Source: Desulfacinum sp. | Lineage (GTDB): Bacteria > Desulfobacterota > Syntrophobacteria > Syntrophobacterales > DSM-9756 | NCBI GenBank assembly: GCA_014359885.1 | Contig: JACIYN010000074.1 | Location: forward strand, 1-48,324 | DNA length: 48,324 nt | Direction of reading: 5' to 3' | Shown here: positions 43,795-48,324 of the stretch, one piece after another | Layout: the number at the start of each line of letters is the position of its first letter | How positions within the stretch are numbered: position 1 is the first letter of the stretch | The notes under the pieces: generated by a model | Seen by the model: only the letters and a program-made list of their open reading frames with translations | What the model was told of the DNA's origin: nothing | Databases searched by the model: none | Program-made: the position numbers and the translations under genes

Positions 43795-44253
43795 TCAGTT
43801 GGACATGCCCACCACCTTGGCCGGGCGGGTCGCCGCAGCTTCCACGGGCTCCGCGTCCACCTCGGCCTCCACCAGCGCATTGGACCGATCTTCCAGAAGT
43901 CGCTGCGGGTTGTGTTCCACCCGCATGGTCAACACCCCGCCCATGAAGCTGATCTCGTAGTTTCTGTCGGAAAGGTCCACGTGCTTGAGGGCGTCCCGGA
44001 CCTTGCGCAGCTGCGCCTTGGCCTTTCGATACACGTAGGCGATGCCGGCGATCCCCACCGCCAGACTGAAAAGGAAGACCCACAGCGGGGTGGCCAGAAC
44101 CTTTCCCAGGGTGATGATGATGGCCATGAGGCCGAAGACGAACAGCACCTGCAGGCCGATGATGGCGTACAGGTAGAAGATGCCTTGGTTGACGGTGGGC
44201 TTCTTCTCCTCAGGTTCGTCTTTTTTCTTCTTGGAACGTCGGTTGAAGAACAT
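43795..44253 (-). CDS. Membrane protein with two transmembrane helices, unknown
   Basis: The 152-residue protein starts with a Lys-rich cytoplasmic tail (NRRSKKKKDEPEEKK), followed by two hydrophobic helices (FYLYAIIGLQVLFVFGLMAI and LWVFLFSLAVGIAGIAYVY, about residues 25-75) and a soluble C-terminal part (LRKVRDALKHVDLSDRNYEI, then GGVLTMRVEHN). No family recognised. It follows the 44267-45049 gene by 13 bases, so the two probably act together. A GGAA-like ribosome binding site precedes ATG 44253, preferred over the more distal start at 44289. Confidence 0.75.
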   Translation of the reverse strand: MFFNRRSKKKKDEPEEKKPTVNQGIFYLYAIIGLQVLFVFGLMAIIITLGKVLATPLWVFLFSLAVGIAGIAYVYRKAKAQLRKVRDALKHVDLSDRNYEISFMGGVLTMRVEHNPQRLLEDRSNALVEAEVDAEPVEAAATRPAKVVGMSN

Positions 44254-44266
44254 CTTCCGATTCCTT

Positions 44267-45049
44267 TCAACGGTCCGTGCCGGCTTCATCCTGCGGGGAA
44301 GGAAGGAGCTCGGAGGAATTCTTGGGAAGTAAGCGCATTTGCTCGATCCTGAGTTTTTCGATCTCCATTTGATTTTGAAGAACCTGCTTGGATAAACGGT
44401 AACGGAGATAGATGACCCAAATCAAGACGCCCGCCAAAAAAGCCGCCCCCCCGAGGACCAGAACCCTGTATTCCTCGAGGAACCCGGCGGCCACACGTCC
44501 CAGATCTCCCAGAAAGTTGGGAACCATCCAGAAGAGAAGGACCCCCACGACCACCAGGACGCCCACGTGGAAAATGGAGACTCCGTTCAGGAGGTGCCAA
44601 AAGGAGGTGAGGGAACCGGGGGACGCTCCCGAGGTCCCCTGGGAGGCCCGGGGGCCGTCTTCCCCGTAGAGGAGGGACAAGAAGGCCTTGACGGCGAAGG
44701 CGATCAGGAGAACCAGGCCGATGGGGATGCCGATGGCGGCGGAAAGCCAGGCCCGAAAGGGAAACGGACGGTGTTCGGTCTGGAGATGGATCCGGTACCG
44801 CTCCAAGGGGCCGAAGGTGCTTTCGAACACCATCTTCTCGTAGCTGCTGAGCGTGCTTCCCGTCGTCTCGTACACCTTGGCGCCTGAGGCGTCGGTGATG
44901 ATGATGCGGCTTCGATCGCCTGCCTGACTGGCGGCCGTGAGGTAGATGAGGGTTTCCAGCACGAGAAGAAAAGCCACGGTGAGGCTGAGGATGATCTTGG
45001 GATGGCGGTTGCCGCCGAAAATCTCTGCCAGTCGGGCCTTGGTTGCCAT
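44267..45049 (-). CDS. Membrane protein with N-terminal extracytoplasmic domain, unknown
   Basis: The 260-residue protein has a membrane segment near the start (IILSLTVAFLLVLETLIYL), a periplasmic domain of about 60 residues (RSRIIITDASGAKVYETTGS and onward), a second segment (AAIGIPIGLVLLIAFAVKAF) and two further membrane helices at about 145-165 and 185-205, ending in a helical, coiled-coil-like cytoplasmic tail (SKQVLQNQMEIEKLRIEQMR). It resembles no named family that I can place. ATG 45049 follows a GAGG-like site. Its partner gene lies downstream. Confidence 0.75.
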   Translation of the reverse strand: MATKARLAEIFGGNRHPKIILSLTVAFLLVLETLIYLTAASQAGDRSRIIITDASGAKVYETTGSTLSSYEKMVFESTFGPLERYRIHLQTEHRPFPFRAWLSAAIGIPIGLVLLIAFAVKAFLSLLYGEDGPRASQGTSGASPGSLTSFWHLLNGVSIFHVGVLVVVGVLLFWMVPNFLGDLGRVAAGFLEEYRVLVLGGAAFLAGVLIWVIYLRYRLSKQVLQNQMEIEKLRIEQMRLLPKNSSELLPSPQDEAGTDR

Positions 45050-45272
45050 GGGTCTTCGTTGCCTCGGTTCTTGCACCTCAATCGGGAGCCTTGAAGCTAA
45101 CACCCCCTCGGGGGCGTGTCAAACCGAAAGGGGGACGTTCCGGAGGCGTTGGAGGGCGTTCTCGGCCCCTCGCGGAGCGGGTCTCCTTCACCTTCTGTTT
45201 CGGGGCCTTGAGCAAACCCCAGCGGCAAGCACCGCAAAGGAAACGCACCCGGCATGGCCCAGCGGGACGCAG

Positions 45273-45313
45273 AAAAAAGCCTTGGGTGGGGTCGCATGGA
45301 CCCCGCCCAAGGC
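45273..45313 (-). terminator. Rho-independent terminator of qrc operon
   Basis: On the minus strand GCCTTGGGCGGGGTC pairs with GACCCCACCCAAGGC around a 5-base loop, followed by TTTTTT. It lies 67 bases after the qrcD stop. Confidence 0.9.
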
Positions 45314-45379
45314 CTGAAGTTTTCTCGCAGATCGTACCCGCTTTCCACCGGGGCCAAGCGAGGGCATGGCCAAAATCCG

Positions 45380-46621
45380 TTACGGGTTCAGTTCCCGTTC
45401 CCGGGGAAAGATGGGCAGGTACCGGTACGACAGGGAGACGATCACCGCCCCGTAGGCGAGCATGGCAATGCACGGCGCCCACTCGGCCCAGGTGGGGATG
45501 TAGACGGCCCACTGGTCGAAGGGCATGACCGGAATGGCCAAGGCTTCCACGGTCATGGCGAACCGGTTGATGACAATCCCGGTGCAGTCCAGGAAGAAGG
45601 CCAGAAAGAGCAGCCCGTTGACCTTCCGGGCCTGGGGGGTGAGGAGCAGGATCACGGGAATGACGCCGCAGATCCCCAGCTCGGCGACCAAGAGCCACAT
45701 CCCGTAAGGTTCCTTGTAAAAATCGCTCAGCTTCAGGCCGAAGCCCGGCGCCGTGTCCAGGGCCCAGTAGAGAGTGTCCAGACCCTTTAGAATGAGATAG
45801 ATGAGGAGCAGGACCCCTTCGATCTTCCCGATCAGTTCGTAGACGCTGCGGTCCACCAGCTGCTTGCGGGTAACCTTCTCCATGAGCCGGCAGATGAGGG
45901 CCGTGAAGGCCGGGCCGCAGGCCATGGCCGACAGGGTGAAAAGGAAGAAGGTCCAGGGCCACACGAAGAAGCCTTCGCGATAGGCGAACGGGCGGGCGAA
46001 CATGACGCCGGGAACGCCGCCCAGGGACCCCTGGTGGAAGAAGCTCAGGAAGGTGCCCGTCATGGCAAAGATGGCCATGATCTCATGGAGATTGTGGCCG
46101 AAGATGTGCAAAGGCTTCACGGCGTCCAGCTTGCGGTTTTCCAAGATGATGGGCACGAACTCGATCACCAGGACAATGGCGTAGCACGAAATGCAGAAGA
46201 TCACTTCCGTGAGCATGGAGTGGACGTTGGCGTGCCAGTAGCCGAACCAGCCCCTGAGCGGCTGGCCGATTTCCAGAAGGAGCACCAGCAACGCGCCCGT
46301 GTAGCAGCAGAACCCCACAATGACGGCCAGGTTGATGATTTTATGGAGCTCCTTGAGCTGTGGGAAGAACCGGGAAAGGCCGTAGTACATGAACCCGGAA
46401 AAGAAGGCCCCGGCGCCCAAGGCGATGATTCCCAGGTCCACGCAGATGTAGAGGCCGAAACCGAAGTAGTTGTTGAGTCCTGTGACATGGAGGCCCTTGA
46501 TGAGAACCGTCAGGCCTGCATAGACGCCCCAGGCGATGACGGCGAAGAGGACCAGCATCCAGAGGCCGAAGACCGGCAGTGGGCAGCGTTTTACACCTTC
46601 CGGTATCAATGCCTTGTCCAT
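45380..46621 (-). CDS. qrcD: QrcD, NrfD-like integral membrane subunit of menaquinone reductase complex
   Basis: The 413-residue protein is almost entirely hydrophobic, with about ten membrane helices, beginning LPVFGLWMLVLFAVIAWGVYAGL. It belongs to the NrfD/PsrC family that binds quinone in the membrane. The order on the minus strand (molybdopterin-family protein, four-cluster Fe-S protein, NrfD-like protein) is that of qrcBCD of sulfate reducers. That complex passes electrons from periplasmic cytochrome c3 to menaquinone during sulfate respiration. Motifs such as GYWHANVHSMLTEVIFCISC and KPLHIFGHNLHEIMAIFAMT fit the family. The gene starts 36 bases after qrcC and ends before a strong terminator. 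Confidence 0.87.
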   Translation of the reverse strand: MDKALIPEGVKRCPLPVFGLWMLVLFAVIAWGVYAGLTVLIKGLHVTGLNNYFGFGLYICVDLGIIALGAGAFFSGFMYYGLSRFFPQLKELHKIINLAVIVGFCCYTGALLVLLLEIGQPLRGWFGYWHANVHSMLTEVIFCISCYAIVLVIEFVPIILENRKLDAVKPLHIFGHNLHEIMAIFAMTGTFLSFFHQGSLGGVPGVMFARPFAYREGFFVWPWTFFLFTLSAMACGPAFTALICRLMEKVTRKQLVDRSVYELIGKIEGVLLLIYLILKGLDTLYWALDTAPGFGLKLSDFYKEPYGMWLLVAELGICGVIPVILLLTPQARKVNGLLFLAFFLDCTGIVINRFAMTVEALAIPVMPFDQWAVYIPTWAEWAPCIAMLAYGAVIVSLSYRYLPIFPRERELNP

Positions 46622-46657
46622 AATCGACTCCTCGAAGACGTTGAGGGTGCGCCCTTC

Positions 46658-47422
46658 TTAAGACAAATCGTTGTCCGACTGCTTATGGATCCATTGGTCG
46701 GAACTGAGGTAGTAGACCTTGGGTTCCGTGTGGAGCTTTTCCAGAATCCGGAAGGCCCGCGGATCCTTGGCAAGCCTGGCCACGTCGCTGTGGGGGTCCC
46801 TGAGGTTCCCGAAGGTGATGGCGCCGGTGGGGCAGGCTTCCGCGCAGGCCGGCGTGTAAACGACCCCGTCGGGGTCCTCTCCGTTGATACGCGCCCGGTC
46901 CCGGGCCCGGTTGAGCCGGTGGTGGCAGAAGGTGCACTTTTCCACCACACCGCGCATGCGCGGACTCACCTCGGGAGAAAGCATGGCCTCCATGGTCTTG
47001 GGCCACTTGGGATCCCACCAGTTGAAACTCCGGGCATGGTAGGGGCAGGCCACCATGCAGTAGCGGCAGCCGATGCAGCGCACGGCGATGTGATCCACGA
47101 TCCCGGTGTGCTCGTCCCGCACCGTGGCGTTGACCGGGCAGACGAAGGTGCACGGCGAATGGTGCGGGGAGTCGCACTGCATGCAGGGGCGCGGCAACAT
47201 GGCCTCCCGGTGCTCCGGGTAATCCTTGCCGTTGTCGAGACGGTACAAGGTCATCCAGGCGATGGTGCGCAGCTTGTCGCTCTCATCCGGTCGGAAGGAG
47301 ACGTTGTTCTCCTGCTGACAAGCCACGGCGCACGCTCCGCACCCCGTGCACTTGTCCAGGTCGATAACCATGCCGTAGCGGACCTTGCTTTCCGCATGTC
47401 CAGAATGTGCATTTCCACTCAT
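46658..47422 (-). CDS. qrcC: QrcC, iron-sulfur subunit of menaquinone reductase complex
   Basis: The 254-residue ferredoxin-type protein contains four Cys clusters: CTGCGACAVAC, CMQCDSPHHSPCTFVCP, CIGCRYCMVACP and CTFC...CAEACP, enough for four [Fe-S] centres (typically 3-4 [4Fe-4S]). It has no signal peptide of its own, as usual for subunits exported with a Tat-dependent partner. It relays electrons between the QrcA/QrcB side and membrane QrcD. The gene lies 15 bases after qrcB and 36 bases before qrcD on the minus strand. Confidence 0.9.
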   Translation of the reverse strand: MSGNAHSGHAESKVRYGMVIDLDKCTGCGACAVACQQENNVSFRPDESDKLRTIAWMTLYRLDNGKDYPEHREAMLPRPCMQCDSPHHSPCTFVCPVNATVRDEHTGIVDHIAVRCIGCRYCMVACPYHARSFNWWDPKWPKTMEAMLSPEVSPRMRGVVEKCTFCHHRLNRARDRARINGEDPDGVVYTPACAEACPTGAITFGNLRDPHSDVARLAKDPRAFRILEKLHTEPKVYYLSSDQWIHKQSDNDLS

Positions 47423-47437
47423 CGGTGTTATCCCCTG

Positions 47438-48324
47438 TTAGGCTAAGCGCAACTGGGCTCTGGTGGCCCAAACGGTTCCCAGTCCCGTCACCGGATCCAG
47501 ATGTACCTCAACCAGGCTGTTGGCGTTGACGCCCTTGCCCTGGACGTACTCGTCGTAGGCGGTATGTCCCAGCCCTTCCGGCAGGGCCACCACATCCGCC
47601 GGGACGGTGGGAGCCACCCGAACGCGAACCGGGGCCTCTCCCAGCGGGGTCTTGAGGACGGCTTTGGCCTTGTGCCGCAGGCCGAGCTTCCGTGCGGTTT
47701 CTGGATGAACCTCCACGAAGACGTCTTGCTTCAAAAGGAGGTCGTCGGGGAGGAGCTTGTTCATGAACGGCGCATTGGGAACGTAGCCCGGCGCCAGACT
47801 GAGGGACCGGTACGTGGTGAGGAGGAGAGGCAGCTCGCCGGCATTGCCCGACGGCGGCAAGGGCTTGTAGTGGGCCATGAAGAGCTCGTCGCCCGCGTTG
47901 GTGGACACGCTGGCGAGAAGGCCCTGGCACGCCAGCTCGAAGCGGCCCGACGGGGTGGTGCAGGCATCCAAGGCCTGAGGCGCCTCGACCCAACAGCTCC
48001 CGGCGGTGAGCTTCTTCCACACGTCGGCGGCTTTCTTGAAGTTGGCCCTCAGGGAAACGCCGGGCTCTACGGATGCCGGATCGAAAGTCGCATCCACGAG
48101 CAGCCCGGTGGCCCCCTCGGCGATTTTGGCCGCCCGGAGTTTCAGCACTTCCTCGTAATTCTTCCAGGGAAGGCTTTGGGCCACGGTGCCGCCCAGCGTC
48201 TTGGCGAGCCCCAGCACCACGTCCCCGGTGGACTTGGTGTCGTAGTGGGGCTTCAGGATGGGGGTGGCCACCGCGTAGAAGGCGAAGGGAGCCCCGGGAA
48301 GCCCGATCACGTCGTCCAGCCGCT
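47438..48324 (-). CDS. qrcB: QrcB, molybdopterin-oxidoreductase-family subunit (5' end outside window)
   Basis: Only the C-terminal 294 residues are visible; the frame is open to the window edge. The last 120 residues form a molybdopterin dinucleotide-binding-type domain (DVFVEVHPETARKLGLRHKA, then GLGHTAYDEYVQGKGVNANS), as in the DMSO reductase superfamily. In Qrc complexes QrcB belongs to this superfamily but is reported to lack the metal cofactor and to act structurally. Assignment follows from its position before qrcC and qrcD. The qrcA cytochrome gene would be expected just beyond the right edge. Confidence 0.8.
   Translation of the reverse strand, partial: RLDDVIGLPGAPFAFYAVATPILKPHYDTKSTGDVVLGLAKTLGGTVAQSLPWKNYEEVLKLRAAKIAEGATGLLVDATFDPASVEPGVSLRANFKKAADVWKKLTAGSCWVEAPQALDACTTPSGRFELACQGLLASVSTNAGDELFMAHYKPLPPSGNAGELPLLLTTYRSLSLAPGYVPNAPFMNKLLPDDLLLKQDVFVEVHPETARKLGLRHKAKAVLKTPLGEAPVRVRVAPTVPADVVALPEGLGHTAYDEYVQGKGVNANSLVEVHLDPVTGLGTVWATRAQLRLA

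Overview
The window looks like a chromosomal piece of a GC-rich sulfate-reducing bacterium of the Desulfobacterota, probably a Syntrophobacteria-type lineage. The best taxonomic evidence is a qrcBCD cluster (menaquinone reductase complex of sulfate reducers) at the right edge. The A-adding DHH-CBS-nucleotidyltransferase fusion, found in Aquificae and deltaproteobacterial lineages, agrees. The genus is inference; no 16S gene is present.

Layout. 1-2.6 kb: a glycine-zipper lipoprotein and two unknown genes on the minus strand, then a two-gene AbiEii-type nucleotidyltransferase toxin module on the plus strand. 2.65-7.79 kb: a CRISPR array of 69 intact 36-bp repeats plus one decayed repeat. Repeat polarity, the decayed repeat at the low-coordinate end and an AT-rich leader at the high-coordinate end all indicate transcription on the minus strand. 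7.8-8.9 kb: leader, csx20 (a type III CRISPR accessory family linked to cyclic-oligoadenylate turnover) and a small Cys-rich gene. No cas1, cas2, cas6, cas10 or other effector gene is visible. 9.2-14.1 kb: a tight four-gene plus-strand operon encoding an unknown small protein, a sigma-70-like protein, a ZAS-type zinc anti-sigma-like protein and a Lon-like (S16) protease domain fused to a helical repeat region. This is the most interesting locus: it recalls the CRISPR-linked Lon protease/anti-sigma/sigma cascade (CalpL-CalpT-CalpS), but no SAVED sensor domain is recognisable.

14.1-27.2 kb is mostly housekeeping: a repeat-rich spacer, tRNA-Trp, a biotin carboxylase and a divergent carboxyltransferase with no carrier domain, xerD, the A-adding tRNA nucleotidyltransferase, an M50 protease, trpS, rluB-type pseudouridine synthase, a membrane-anchored TPR protein and tRNA-Val. 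27.2-39.1 kb is accessory: a mosaic M23-like peptidase gene with an AT-rich front half, an IS1380 relic, a minus-strand envelope/signalling cluster (FHA-ABC transporter, Ser/Thr kinase, VWA protein, two related lipoproteins, M48 peptidase), and IS66-type genes next to a broken DUF4338 gene.

39.3-48.3 kb: a small unknown gene, the SRP RNA, a TraB-like protein, a HAD phosphatase, nadB, two membrane proteins and the qrc operon with its terminator. A family of 30-34 bp perfect palindromes with a conserved GATT loop occurs four times in intergenic regions, and a heptamer (ATCACTC) element occurs twice. Function calls rest on reading the sequence and motif knowledge only; no database search was run.
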